Part shown: in pieces, positions 23,742 through 33,025 of the stretch
Position numbering within the stretch: position 1 is the first letter of the stretch
Layout of the letters: each line of letters begins with the position of its first letter
Assembly (NCBI GenBank): GCA_964439135.1
Contig: CAYTNN010000013.1
Location: 1-37,585 of the forward strand
Origin: JAFGPJ01 sp964439135
GTDB lineage: Bacteria; Planctomycetota; Phycisphaerae; Sedimentisphaerales; Anaerobacaceae
Reading direction: 5' to 3'
DNA: 37,585 nt
Program-made: the position numbers and the translations under genes
The notes under the pieces: model-generated
What the model was told of the DNA's origin: nothing
The model's input: the letters and a program-made list of their open reading frames with translations, nothing else
Databases searched by the model: none

Positions 23742-25385
23742 ATGTCTGAAAATGTCGTAACGCGTTTTGCACCGTCGCCGACGGGTTATCTGCACGTCGG
23801 CGGAGCCAGAACCGCTCTATTCAACTGGCTCTGGGCACGCCGGGCGGGCGGAACGTTTATACTCCGAATCGAGGATACGGACCAGAAGCGAAACACGCCG
23901 ACCGCCGCACAACAGGTAATGGACGACCTGAAATGGCTCGGAATCCAGTGGGACGAAGGCCCGGAAGCCGGCGGTCCGAACGGGCCGTACCTGCAATCTC
24001 AGCGTAAAGACATCTACGATAAATATATAAAGAAACTTATCGACGAAAAAAAGGCCTATTATTGTTTCGAGACTACCGAAGAGCTTGGCGCACTTCGCAA
24101 TGAAGCTGAGGCTCAGAAGGATAGCTTTTCCTACTCCCGGCCTAAAGACTTTCCCGACTCCGAAGCGGCGGAAAAGGCCCGCGCCGAAGGCCGGCCCGTT
24201 ACGGTCCGTTTCGCCGTACCTCAGGCCGAGCCGATTGTAGTGCAGGATGTGGTCCGGGGCGAGATTACCTTTGCCGCCGAGGAGATAGGCGATTTTATCA
24301 TCCTGAAAAGCGACGGTTTTCCCACATACAATTTCGCATGCGTCGTCGACGACCGCCTGATGAACGTTACACATATCATTCGCGGCCAGGAACATCTCAA
24401 TAATACGCCGGGCCAGCAGACTTTATGGCAGGCCCTGTTTCCGGATGCCCCGCTTCCGAAATATGCCCACATGTCGGTAACAGTCAGCGATACCGGCGGC
24501 AAACTCTCCAAACGTGAGCGTCCGAAGGCCCTTCGCAAAGCAATCAAGGCCGCCCAGGAGATCGACCTCGAAACACTCGCCGCCGCGGGCGATATCAGTC
24601 GTGAGCAGCTCGATTCTTTTATCAGCGGCAAAACCATGCCGGACATGCCTAACATCGACGCGATGGCAAAGCATCTCGGCGTAGCCTTGCCGGAAATCAA
24701 CATTGTCGATTTCTTCAAGAGCGGCTACCTGCCCGAAACCATGGTGAATTTCCTCGCCCTGCTGGGCTGGAATCCCGGCGATAATCGCGAGATTATGCAG
24801 ATTGACGAGCTGATCGGCGCCTTCGATATTTCGCGCCTGACCAAATCGAACAGTCTGTTCGACCGGCAGAAACTGCTCTCCTTTAACACCGAGCACATAA
24901 AGATGGTCCCCAAAGAAAAACTCCTCGGGCATCTCAAGAGTTACTTAAATATTATCGAATCCCCGATGGCATCTGCCGACGATGAACTTCTCTCAACGAT
25001 CATAAAGCTCTGCGAGGGCTCAAGAACCCTGGCTCAGATCGAGCAAAAGAGCGAATTTCTGTTTGTGGACAACGACGAAATCAAATACGACGACAAAGCG
25101 GTTAAGAAAATCCTGCTCAAGAACGACGGCCTGGCCGTTCTGACAATTGTTCGGGAAAAGCTTGCCGGGATGGATGAGCTAACGGAACAGGGCATCGAGG
25201 ATATGCTGCGCGGGTTGGCCGAGGAAAGGCAAGTCGGCCTGGGCAAAGTCGCCCAGCCGCTGCGGGTGGCAATTTGCGGAACCACAATCAGCCTGCCCAT
25301 TTTCGATTCGGTCCGGCTGTTGGGCAAAGAAAATACTCTGAAAAGAATAGACAACACACTAATGAAATTCCAAACACAAACATAG
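23742..25385 (+). CDS. gltX: Glutamate--tRNA ligase with an unusual insertion
   Basis: 547 residues, about 50-60 longer than usual. The class I synthetase core is clear: RFAPSPTGYLHVGGARTALF (HIGH-like HVGG), LRIEDTDQ, FPTYNFACVVDDRLMNVTHI and the KMSKS-equivalent KLSKR at residues 254-258. Then comes an extra segment at about 259-322 that includes LETLAAAGDISREQLDSF and AKHLGVALPE, arranged like an XRE-type helix-turn-helix. After it the normal GYLPETMVNFLALLGW resumes and the anticodon-binding domain follows. The enzyme charges tRNA-Glu in the cytosol (possibly tRNA-Gln too if GatCAB is present). It heads a housekeeping run with a 12-base gap to the next gene. Confidence 0.95.
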   Translation: MSENVVTRFAPSPTGYLHVGGARTALFNWLWARRAGGTFILRIEDTDQKRNTPTAAQQVMDDLKWLGIQWDEGPEAGGPNGPYLQSQRKDIYDKYIKKLIDEKKAYYCFETTEELGALRNEAEAQKDSFSYSRPKDFPDSEAAEKARAEGRPVTVRFAVPQAEPIVVQDVVRGEITFAAEEIGDFIILKSDGFPTYNFACVVDDRLMNVTHIIRGQEHLNNTPGQQTLWQALFPDAPLPKYAHMSVTVSDTGGKLSKRERPKALRKAIKAAQEIDLETLAAAGDISREQLDSFISGKTMPDMPNIDAMAKHLGVALPEINIVDFFKSGYLPETMVNFLALLGWNPGDNREIMQIDELIGAFDISRLTKSNSLFDRQKLLSFNTEHIKMVPKEKLLGHLKSYLNIIESPMASADDELLSTIIKLCEGSRTLAQIEQKSEFLFVDNDEIKYDDKAVKKILLKNDGLAVLTIVREKLAGMDELTEQGIEDMLRGLAEERQVGLGKVAQPLRVAICGTTISLPIFDSVRLLGKENTLKRIDNTLMKFQTQT

Positions 25386-25396
25386 CGAGCATAGAT

Positions 25397-26302
25397 ATGT
25401 CATTATTAGTCACAGGTTCGATAGGAATTGATACGATCAAGACGCCCGGCGGTGTTCGCGAGAACTGTCTCGGCGGTGCGGCGATTTACTTCAGCATGGC
25501 GGCCAGCTTTTTTTCGCCGGTCAGGTTCGTCGGCGTGATCGGCTCGGATTGCCCATTCGATCTGGCCGAAATCTTCGCCGGCAGGAACGTTGATCTGACG
25601 GGACTGGAATTAAGGCCTCAGAGCAAAACTTTCCGCTGGACCGGCTCGTATCACGAAAATATGGACGACCGGACGACGGAGAAAGTGGAATTGAATGTCC
25701 TGGCCGAAGCGCCGCCGAAGGTGCCCGAAGCCTTCAAGGACAGTGAATTTGTTTTTCTCGCCAACACGGCACCGGCCCTCCAGCACGAGCTGCTCGGGCA
25801 AGTCGAGAAACCGGCATTCGTCGCCGTCGATACGATGGACTTGTGGATTCGGGAATATCCGGATGATTTAAAAGCCCTGCTGACGAAAATCGACTGCCTG
25901 ATAATCAACGAGGACGAAGTAAGGATGTTGGCGGATCAGCATAATCTGATAAGGGCAGCGCAGAAGATCTTAGACATGGGCCCCAGTGTTGTGATTGCTA
26001 AAAAAGGTGAATCGGGCTCAATCATGTGTAATACCGATGGTGACATATTCATTCTGCCGGCATTTCCGGCCGCCGAGGTCATAGATCCGACCGGTGCCGG
26101 CGACAGTTTCGCAGGCGGCTTCATGGGCTATATGGCACAAACCGGAAGGACCGATTTCGAGACATTAAAAACGGCCGTTGCATACGGCACAGTGGTCGCC
26201 TCTTATACGATCGCTGATTTCTCGCTGGATGGCTTGACCTCCACCGATAGAACGAATATCGACAAGAGGCTGCAGGAATTGCGAAACATTACACAGTTTT
26301 AG
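25397..26302 (+). CDS. PfkB family carbohydrate kinase
   Basis: 301 residues from ATG 25397, which fits the family N terminus (LLVTGSIGIDTIKTPGG); the open frame extending back to 25274 overlaps gltX and is not homologous. LGGAAIYFSMAASFF is the substrate-side glycine pair region, and DPTGAGDSFAGGFMGY near residue 245 is the PfkB signature with the catalytic aspartate and anion hole. The enzyme phosphorylates a sugar or nucleoside with ATP in the cytosol. It starts 11 bases after the gltX stop and 15 bases before thpR, so these are probably one transcript. Resembles adenosine kinase or ribokinase types; substrate not determinable. Confidence 0.88.
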   Translation: MSLLVTGSIGIDTIKTPGGVRENCLGGAAIYFSMAASFFSPVRFVGVIGSDCPFDLAEIFAGRNVDLTGLELRPQSKTFRWTGSYHENMDDRTTEKVELNVLAEAPPKVPEAFKDSEFVFLANTAPALQHELLGQVEKPAFVAVDTMDLWIREYPDDLKALLTKIDCLIINEDEVRMLADQHNLIRAAQKILDMGPSVVIAKKGESGSIMCNTDGDIFILPAFPAAEVIDPTGAGDSFAGGFMGYMAQTGRTDFETLKTAVAYGTVVASYTIADFSLDGLTSTDRTNIDKRLQELRNITQF

Positions 26303-26317
26303 CGTATCGAGAGTAAC

Positions 26318-26884
26318 ATGCGGTGCTTTATAGCAATAGATATCGACGATCAAATCAGAAAAGCCCTGGCCAGCCTGCAGGACGAGCTGCAGGGCAAAGC
26401 TGATATCAAGAAAAGCGACGCAAAATGGGTGAATCCCGAGACGATACACCTAACGTTGAAGTTCCTGGGCGAAATTAAAGACGAGCAGGCCGTGGATGTC
26501 TGCAACATAACCGGAGACGTTGCGAGCCGGCATGAGAGCTTCGATCTGGACGTCGAATCGGTCGGCCATTTCGGCGGTAGAAGCGCCAGGGTTTTATGGG
26601 TTGGCACGGGACAGAACAGCGACAAGCTGCTACAATTACAGGAAGACCTCGAGCAGCAGTTGGATTTGGCCGGCTGGCCCAGAGAAGCCAGAAAGTTCTC
26701 AGGCCATCTGACATTGTGCAGGATAAGAAACACAGGGGCGGGCATTAAATTGGCTCAAATGGCCCGGGATTATAAGGATTTCAAGCTCGGGACTATGCCG
26801 GCCGATTCGGTTTCGGTTTACCAGAGCCAGTTGGCGCCGAAAGGCCCCATTTACACCGTATTAGGAAATTACAGACTGCAATAA
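26318..26884 (+). CDS. thpR: RNA 2',3'-cyclic phosphodiesterase ThpR
   Basis: 188 residues with two HxTx motifs of the 2H phosphoesterase superfamily: IHLTLKFLGE near residue 46 and GHLTLCRIR near residue 128. The opening MRCFIAIDIDDQIRKAL is typical. The enzyme opens 2',3'-cyclic phosphate ends of RNA to 2'-phosphate and was first described as tRNA 2'-5' ligase LigT. Cytosolic, full length. It lies 15 bases after the kinase gene and 53 before recA; a thpR-recA pairing occurs in many bacteria. Confidence 0.92.
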   Translation: MRCFIAIDIDDQIRKALASLQDELQGKADIKKSDAKWVNPETIHLTLKFLGEIKDEQAVDVCNITGDVASRHESFDLDVESVGHFGGRSARVLWVGTGQNSDKLLQLQEDLEQQLDLAGWPREARKFSGHLTLCRIRNTGAGIKLAQMARDYKDFKLGTMPADSVSVYQSQLAPKGPIYTVLGNYRLQ

Positions 26885-26937
26885 GGCGAAAAAAATACAG
26901 AGCCCCAGGCGGGATATTAATCAGGAGAAAAACAAAA

Positions 26938-27960
26938 ATGGCAAAGGCAAAAAAAGTTAAGGTAGATTCAAATGCGACCGGCAAGGGTGACGCTGTGCAG
27001 CGTGTGATCGCGCAGATCGAAAAGCAGTACGGCCAGGGTTCAATCATGCAGATGGACGAGCATCAATACGCCAAGATCGAGGGCATCGACACGGGCTCAA
27101 TATCGCTCGATATAGCGCTTGGCGGCAGGGGTATCCCTCGCGGAAGAGTAACCGAGCTGTTCGGGCCGGAGTCGTCCGGCAAGACGACCCTCGCACTTCA
27201 CGTCATTGCCAACGCTCAGCGGACGGGTGGCGTGGCTGCCTTTATCGACGCCGAACACGCTCTGGATACTACATGGGCAAAACGGCTCGGAGTCGATGTA
27301 AGCAGCCTGCTGGTCAGCCAGCCCGATACCGGGGAACAGGCCCTTGATATCGTCGAGATGCTGGTCAGATCCAATTCGGTAGACGTCATAGTCGTCGACT
27401 CCGTCGCCGCACTGACGCCGAAGGCGGAGATCGAAGGCGAGATGGGCGCCAGCCACATGGGACTGCAGGCCAGGTTAATGAGCCAGGCGATGCGAAAGCT
27501 TACCGGTGTCATCAACAAGAGCAAAACCGCCCTCATCTTTATAAATCAAATTCGCATGAAAATCGGCGTGATGTTCGGCAACCCGGAAACAACGACCGGC
27601 GGAAGGGCACTGAAATTTTACAGCTCGATACGAATCGACCTAAGACGAATCACAACCATCAAGGACGCCAGCGGCGCCGTCGGTTCCAGGATCAGGGCAA
27701 GGGTGGTAAAGAACAAAATCGCGCCGCCTTTCCGCGACAGCGAGTTCGATATTATGTTCGACTGCGGAATCAGCTACGAAGGCGATCTGCTCGATTTGGC
27801 CGCCGACTGCGAGGTCGTCGATAAAAGCGGCGCCTGGCTGAACTACGGCACAATCCGGCTCGGTCAGGGCAGAGAGAACGCCAAAAAATACCTGATTGAA
27901 AACAAAGATTTGTGCGAAGAGATAAAAGGCAAAGTCTTCGCCGCCAAGGGCCTTGTATAA
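26938..27960 (+). CDS. recA: Recombinase RecA
   Basis: 340 residues. Walker A GPESSGKTT, MAW-like IDAEHALDTTWAKRLGV, Walker B VIVVDSVAALTPKAEIEGEM, the loop 1 and loop 2 region around GVMFGNPETTTGGRALKFYSS and the C-terminal domain are all present. RecA polymerises on single-stranded DNA, drives strand exchange and triggers LexA cleavage. AGGAG at 26923-26927 precedes the ATG. No LexA-type palindrome is evident in the short upstream gap, so it may be driven by the upstream genes. Its end overlaps the longest alaS frame by only eight bases; the real alaS start is 61 bases later. Confidence 0.98.
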   Translation: MAKAKKVKVDSNATGKGDAVQRVIAQIEKQYGQGSIMQMDEHQYAKIEGIDTGSISLDIALGGRGIPRGRVTELFGPESSGKTTLALHVIANAQRTGGVAAFIDAEHALDTTWAKRLGVDVSSLLVSQPDTGEQALDIVEMLVRSNSVDVIVVDSVAALTPKAEIEGEMGASHMGLQARLMSQAMRKLTGVINKSKTALIFINQIRMKIGVMFGNPETTTGGRALKFYSSIRIDLRRITTIKDASGAVGSRIRARVVKNKIAPPFRDSEFDIMFDCGISYEGDLLDLAADCEVVDKSGAWLNYGTIRLGQGRENAKKYLIENKDLCEEIKGKVFAAKGLV

Positions 27961-28021
27961 TTCGTTACAATTATTCTGTATAGTACCGTTTGAGGCAGGA
28001 AAACCAAATACGAGATTCCAG

Positions 28022-30745
28022 ATGAAAACTGCAAAGCAAATCAGACATGAGTTCGTCGATTTCTTCAAGGGCAAAGACCACGAAATCGTACCCAGCTCGC
28101 CCATCGTCCCCATCGGTGACGAGACCCTCCTTTTTGCCAATGCGGGCATGAACCAGTTCAAGGATATTTTCCTCGGATTGGCGCCGGCGCGGTACCCGCG
28201 GGTGGCCGACAGCCAGAAATGCCTGCGTGTAAGCGGCAAACATAACGACCTCGAAGAAGTGGGCAAGGATACCTACCACCACACGTTCTTCGAGATGCTG
28301 GGCAACTGGTCGTTCGACGATTATTTCAAGGCCGAATCCATCGAGTGGGCATGGGAGCTTCTCACAAAGGTCTGGGGCATCGACCCGGACCGTTTGTGGG
28401 CGACGGTTTTTGCCGGTGACGCAGCCGACGGCTTGCCGAAAGACGAAGAGGCGGCAAATCTGTGGCCTAAAGTCACTCCTATACCGTCCGGGAGAGTTCT
28501 GGCGTGCGGCAAGAAAGATAATTTCTGGGAAATGGGCGAGACCGGCCCCTGCGGGCCATGCAGTGAAATACACATCGACCTCGGCCCGGAGATGTGCGAC
28601 ATGAAAAACGTGCCGGGTCACGAGTGCCGGGTAAACGGCGGCTGCGCCCGGTACATCGAGTTGTGGAATCTCGTGTTCATACAATACAATCGCCATCCAG
28701 GCGGCAAGCTCGTACCACTTCCGGCCAAGTACGTAGATACCGGCGCGGGCCTGGAAAGAATCGTCGCCGTGATGCAGAACAAGGCGAGCAACTACGACAC
28801 CGATTTATTCATGCCCATAATCGAGCGCACCGGCCAGATCACCGGCCACAAATACACATCGAAGCTGGGCAACAAAACCGACAACGCATTCAGGGTTATC
28901 GCCGACCATATTCGCGCCCTTGTCTTCGCGATCACCGACGGCGCGACGCCCTCGAACGAAGGCCGGGGATACGTGATTCGCCGAATTCTTCGCCGGGCTT
29001 CGAGGTTCGGCCGGGAGTTGGGAATGCACGAGCCGTTCATCTACAAACTCGTGCCGGTCGTCGTCGATTGTCTTGGCGAGGCGTTCGGCGAGATCCGTGA
29101 AAGGGCGAACCACGTCTCGACCGTAATCGAATCCGAAGAGGCCGGCTTCGGCAGAACTCTCGACAGGGGTATTGAAATTTTCGCCGGCGCCGCCGAGAGG
29201 GCACAGAAATCAAAAGACAAAGTCATTAACGGCGAAGATGCCTTCCAGCTTTACGACACGTACGGCTTTCCGCTGGACTTGACACAGCTCATGGCCACCG
29301 AACGCAGCCTAAAGGTCGATACGGCGACATTTTCCGAACTCATGGAACAGCAGAGACAACGCGCCAGAGCCGCTATTTCGAAAGATTCACTGTCCATCAC
29401 AGATACGGTCAGCGGACAGGTCCTGCCGGAAACCGAAGACCTGCACAAATATCACACGGACCAGTGTGATGCTGTAATTGCCGGTTTCATCGACGGCGAA
29501 GGTTTCAAAAACAAAGGGCGAATCGAAGCCGGCACTCAGGTCGGTTTAGTCCTCGACAAGACCTGCTTCTACGCCGAAGCGGGCGGGCAAGTCGGCGACT
29601 GCGGAATTATCCAGTCCGGCAAGGCCCGATTCATCGTGGAAAAAACTGTAAAAATCGCCAACTGCATCGTCCACCAGGGAAAGGCTGTCGAAGGTGCCTT
29701 CGATATCGGCGAAAAGGTTCATGCAATCGTCAGCAAAGATAGAAATTCCGTCAAGAAAAATCATACCGCCACACACGTGCTCCAGTGGGCGCTGCAGGAG
29801 GTGCTCGGCAAATCGGTGGCCCAGCAGGGAAGTTACGTCGGCCCGGATTATTTGAGATTCGACTTAACCTGCCCCAAGGCGCCAACGGTCGAGCAGCTTA
29901 AACAAGTCGAAGAATTGGTCAGGGGAAAAATCGCCGCCGACCTGCCCGTGACATGGACGGTCATGCCCAAAAACGAGGCCCAGAAACTCGGCGCGATGGC
30001 ACTGTTCGGCGAGAAGTATGGGGACGAGGTTCGGGTCGTCGCTCTCGGCGCCGAGAATAAGGACCGGATCGACGAGGCTTTCAGCCGGGAGTTTTGCGGC
30101 GGCACACACGTCGAGAAGCTCGGGTCCATCGGTGGCTTTAAGATAATCAAAGAAGAGAGCATCTCGGCCGGCGTCCGCAGGATTACCGCCCTGACCGGCG
30201 CAGCGCTCACAGACTACCTCGAAAAAGCCAGTGGCATCGTCGATGAGCTTTCGGCAATACTCAAGGTTCCATCCGAATCGCTGGTCGAGCGGGTCGGCCA
30301 GTTGCTGAAGGACAATAAAAAGCTCGCTAAAGAACTCAAGGCGGCCGCCCGGCAGTCCGGCTCGGATTCCATGGCCGAGGCCAGAGAACTCCTTGAAAAA
30401 TGTGAGAAAATCGGCGAGGCCTCCATCGTCATCGGCCAATTATCGACAACCACCGTCGATCAGGCGCGAGAGGCGGTCGACATGCTCAAGAAGAAGGCAA
30501 AATCCGCTGCGATTGTTTTGGGCTTCGACGATGACGGCAGGGCAACGCTTCTGGCAGGTGTGACCGACGATCTTATCGCCAAAGGCCTCAAAGCCGGTGA
30601 CATCGTCAAGGAAATAGCTCCCATCGTTGACGGCGGCGGCGGAGGCCGGCCTCAAATGGCACAGGCCGGCGGCAAAAATCCGAAAAAAATCGGCGATGCC
30701 CTTACCAGAGCGGGTGAAATTATAAAGCAAAAGCTGGGCAGCTGA
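28022..30745 (+). CDS. alaS: Alanine--tRNA ligase
   Basis: 907 residues from ATG 28022, where the family N terminus (KTAKQIRHEFVDFFKGKDHE) begins; the longer frame from 27953 would add 23 unrelated residues. Class II core: PSSPIVPIGDETLLFANAGMN-type motif, NKYDTD-like SNYDTDLF, and GRGYVIRRILRRASRFGRE. The editing domain has HTATHVLQWAL and CGGTHVEKLG, which hold the zinc ligands. A DHHA1-type C-terminal domain ends near GGGGGRPQMAQAGG. Cytosolic; charges tRNA-Ala and clears Ser/Gly mischarging. It follows recA, a neighbourhood seen in other bacteria as well. Confidence 0.97.
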   Translation: MKTAKQIRHEFVDFFKGKDHEIVPSSPIVPIGDETLLFANAGMNQFKDIFLGLAPARYPRVADSQKCLRVSGKHNDLEEVGKDTYHHTFFEMLGNWSFDDYFKAESIEWAWELLTKVWGIDPDRLWATVFAGDAADGLPKDEEAANLWPKVTPIPSGRVLACGKKDNFWEMGETGPCGPCSEIHIDLGPEMCDMKNVPGHECRVNGGCARYIELWNLVFIQYNRHPGGKLVPLPAKYVDTGAGLERIVAVMQNKASNYDTDLFMPIIERTGQITGHKYTSKLGNKTDNAFRVIADHIRALVFAITDGATPSNEGRGYVIRRILRRASRFGRELGMHEPFIYKLVPVVVDCLGEAFGEIRERANHVSTVIESEEAGFGRTLDRGIEIFAGAAERAQKSKDKVINGEDAFQLYDTYGFPLDLTQLMATERSLKVDTATFSELMEQQRQRARAAISKDSLSITDTVSGQVLPETEDLHKYHTDQCDAVIAGFIDGEGFKNKGRIEAGTQVGLVLDKTCFYAEAGGQVGDCGIIQSGKARFIVEKTVKIANCIVHQGKAVEGAFDIGEKVHAIVSKDRNSVKKNHTATHVLQWALQEVLGKSVAQQGSYVGPDYLRFDLTCPKAPTVEQLKQVEELVRGKIAADLPVTWTVMPKNEAQKLGAMALFGEKYGDEVRVVALGAENKDRIDEAFSREFCGGTHVEKLGSIGGFKIIKEESISAGVRRITALTGAALTDYLEKASGIVDELSAILKVPSESLVERVGQLLKDNKKLAKELKAAARQSGSDSMAEARELLEKCEKIGEASIVIGQLSTTTVDQAREAVDMLKKKAKSAAIVLGFDDDGRATLLAGVTDDLIAKGLKAGDIVKEIAPIVDGGGGGRPQMAQAGGKNPKKIGDALTRAGEIIKQKLGS

Positions 30746-31043
30746 TTTGCAGAACAGCAGGCGGCTTGCCGGAAAAATATTACCGCAGAGAATTTCGACT
30801 GAAGAAAACCGGCTCCGGTGCGTCCTGTTCAATAGAAAGGCTCTGCGGCACGGTTCCTGGTAGTTTGTCATTCCGCACTTGATGCGGAATCCAAGATGCC
30901 AACGATTCTGGATTCCCGCTTTCGCGGGAATGACAAGCTACAGAATCAATCATGACAGAGTACTATACATGAGAGAACCGCCCAGCCTGGAAAAATCGCC
31001 AAAACTGTAGAACCAGGAAATCACTTAAGAGGGAGAAGATTTA
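30746..31043. other. Intergenic region after alaS containing a nested inverted repeat
   Basis: No gene is seen. The element at 30861-30940 is described separately. The region ends with GAGGGAGAAGA, the ribosome binding site of the gene at 31044. Confidence 0.5.
30861..30940. repeat. 80-base nested inverted repeat, dispersed-repeat-like
   Basis: The ends TAGTTTGTCATTCC (30861-30874) and GGAATGACAAGCTA (30927-30940) are inverted with one mismatch. Inside, ATTCCGCA/TGCGGAAT (30870-30877, 30883-30890) and ATTCCCGC/GCGGGAAT (30912-30919, 30924-30931) each form a small hairpin, and GGAATCCA/TGGATTCC (30886-30893, 30909-30916) form a central one. The CATTCCCGCxxxxGCGGGAATG type word is widespread in bacterial intergenic repeats. 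Confidence 0.75.
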
Positions 31044-32225
31044 ATGATTCGGTTTTACTGCGAACACTGTGCTCATAAAATCAGTGTCCGGGATACAGAC
31101 ATCGGCAAGCAGGGCAAATGCTCAAAGTGCGGCAGCGTTATAGTTGTACCAACCGAATCGACCGTCATTGAGTTTAACTGCGAATACTGTGACAGGAAAA
31201 TAAGTACTCCCAAAAGCCACGCAGGCAAAAAAGCCGTATGCCCGAAATGCAACAATACGTTTATCATTCCGGTAATTCTCGCTCCCGGCTCCGATGCAAA
31301 TCAGGATTATTCCGGAGATTTGATGCCCCGCACGACAGATTCTTCCCATGGTTTAACTCTTATAGATGTCCCTGATGAATATAAGCTCAAAGAAGAACCT
31401 ACCGTCCAATCCAACATCTCCGAACAAGCTATCGACCATCAGCAGGAATATCAAGAAGATTCGAAAGTGGAAGAAACCGAATACGCAAAACAACGCAAAC
31501 TGCCCTGGATGATAGATATTTTCCTTTATCCGACAAGCAAAGGAGGCCTTTTAACTCTTACTACATTTATTCTGCTAAAATTATTCACAGACATTGCGAC
31601 AGTAATGCTTATGTGCTGTGTCTTTGGGGGGATTCTGAGTCTTATCATCAGGGTTGTCTTGGTCTGGTCATATATGTGTTGGTATTTTTCCGAGTGCATC
31701 CGTGATAGTGCTGACGGCGGATTGCGAGCCCCCGATATAGCAGGTACTATGCCAGGTTTGGGCGATATGTTCTGGCACTGGGCCAGATTTTTTGCCTGTT
31801 TCGCCATCTTTCTTGGGCCCGTGGTCTTCTACCGCGGTTATACTTATTTCAATAACGTAGAAGTGAATAACACGATTTTCTTGTCTCTGCTTGCCTTCGG
31901 TGTTTTCTTTTTTCCGATGAACATCTTAGCCGTCGTTATGTTTGATTCAGTAAACGGCATGAATCCCATATTGGTCATCCGTTCGATAATCAGTACCTTT
32001 CTGCAATATTGCGGACTTTTCATTCTTTTTTACGGTTTGAGCATTCTGTTTAATATCATGCTCGGCATGGTATTAAAAATTTTGTCGTTAACGCAAATTC
32101 TTTCTCGTGGATTTTTCGCATATATCCTTTTCAATCTGCTCATGGCGTATGCTTTGCTGGTCGCCGGACATTTATTAGGGCGGTTCTACTGGCGGTACGA
32201 AGGAAAACTTAACTGGGAAGTTTAA
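31044..32225 (+). CDS. Double zinc-ribbon polytopic membrane protein
   Basis: 393 residues. Two zinc ribbons in tandem: CEHC and CSKC near 8-32, then CEYC and CPKC near 47-71, each of MJ0042-type spacing. An acidic linker to about residue 150 leads to KLPWMIDIFLYPTSKGGL and about six membrane segments, ending GRFYWRYEGKLNWEV. The membrane part and the C-terminal motif match the paralogs at 10212 and 12321 and the next gene. GAGGGAGAAGA lies before the ATG. It is followed by a shorter ribbon-less paralog 50 bases downstream. Membrane location is plain; role unknown. Confidence 0.75.
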   Translation: MIRFYCEHCAHKISVRDTDIGKQGKCSKCGSVIVVPTESTVIEFNCEYCDRKISTPKSHAGKKAVCPKCNNTFIIPVILAPGSDANQDYSGDLMPRTTDSSHGLTLIDVPDEYKLKEEPTVQSNISEQAIDHQQEYQEDSKVEETEYAKQRKLPWMIDIFLYPTSKGGLLTLTTFILLKLFTDIATVMLMCCVFGGILSLIIRVVLVWSYMCWYFSECIRDSADGGLRAPDIAGTMPGLGDMFWHWARFFACFAIFLGPVVFYRGYTYFNNVEVNNTIFLSLLAFGVFFFPMNILAVVMFDSVNGMNPILVIRSIISTFLQYCGLFILFYGLSILFNIMLGMVLKILSLTQILSRGFFAYILFNLLMAYALLVAGHLLGRFYWRYEGKLNWEV

Positions 32226-32275
32226 TGGTTTGTTTGGAATCAAAACTCGGATAGGTAGCAGGAGATTTTTATGCT

Positions 32276-33022
32276 ATGAAGATACTCGAAGAAGAACCAC
32301 CGTTGGCGAATGAATGTAAGCTACCCTGGCTTATCGACGCATTCCTCTATCCGATCAGCGCTTCCGGCATGATAAATCTCGCGGTCTTCGTAATTCTTCC
32401 GAAATTCATCTCTCTCCTGGTTTTTGTGCTGGCATCGTTGCTCGCACCCTTTCTTCAATCCGGAACTTCCTATATCATGACCTTGCTGACTTTGCCTTTC
32501 TATATAGTCTTTGGCTGCTATGTGGTTTATTACGTTGCCCATTGTGTCATTGACAGCACCAAAGGCCGCAGGCGTGCGACCGATCTGCCGATTGCGAATA
32601 TATTCAGCATAAGAGAACTTGTTGAGCAGGCCATTCTTCTGCTTGGCTGCGTTGCCATTTGCTTTTGTGCGACTGGATTTTATTACCTTTTCACAAGGCG
32701 AATTGACTACTGGTTTTGGGTGCTGTTAGCTGCCGGAGGCTTCTTTTTACCAATGTGTTTTCTCAGAGGAGTGATGTTCGATTCATTTGACGCACTGAAT
32801 CCCATAGAAATTTCCAGGTCCATACTCAGCACGTTTTTGCCGTACTGCGGCCTGGTCCTTTTTTTTATGGCTCTCGGAGGATTTGCCGCGGCGGTTTTGT
32901 TCCGTTTGCCGCTCTGGGATTTTCTGCAGACATGTATAATATTGTACCTTGTCTTCGTGCTGGCGCACCGGTTGGGCTGGTTCTACTGGTGGTATAAGGA
33001 CAGGCTCGACTGGGGCCTGTGA
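32276..33022 (+). CDS. Polytopic membrane protein, zinc-ribbon family member lacking the ribbon
   Basis: 248 residues. It begins close to the conserved KLPWLIDAFLYPISASGM, equivalent to residue 157 of the preceding protein, and ends AHRLGWFYWWYKDRLDWGL, the family tail. About six membrane segments. The zinc ribbons are absent. GGAG at 32261-32264 is better spaced for an ATG at 32271, which reads only two codons (ATG CTA TGA) and overlaps ATG 32276 as ATGA. It is the downstream half of a tandem duplication. The stop is followed after three bases by a double hairpin. Confidence 0.7.
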   Translation: MKILEEEPPLANECKLPWLIDAFLYPISASGMINLAVFVILPKFISLLVFVLASLLAPFLQSGTSYIMTLLTLPFYIVFGCYVVYYVAHCVIDSTKGRRRATDLPIANIFSIRELVEQAILLLGCVAICFCATGFYYLFTRRIDYWFWVLLAAGGFFLPMCFLRGVMFDSFDALNPIEISRSILSTFLPYCGLVLFFMALGGFAAAVLFRLPLWDFLQTCIILYLVFVLAHRLGWFYWWYKDRLDWGL

Positions 33023-33025
33023 TCT

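Noticed and set aside
25274..25396. N-terminal extension of the PfkB-family kinase
   Set aside because: It overlaps gltX and lacks family similarity; ATG 25397 fits the family start.
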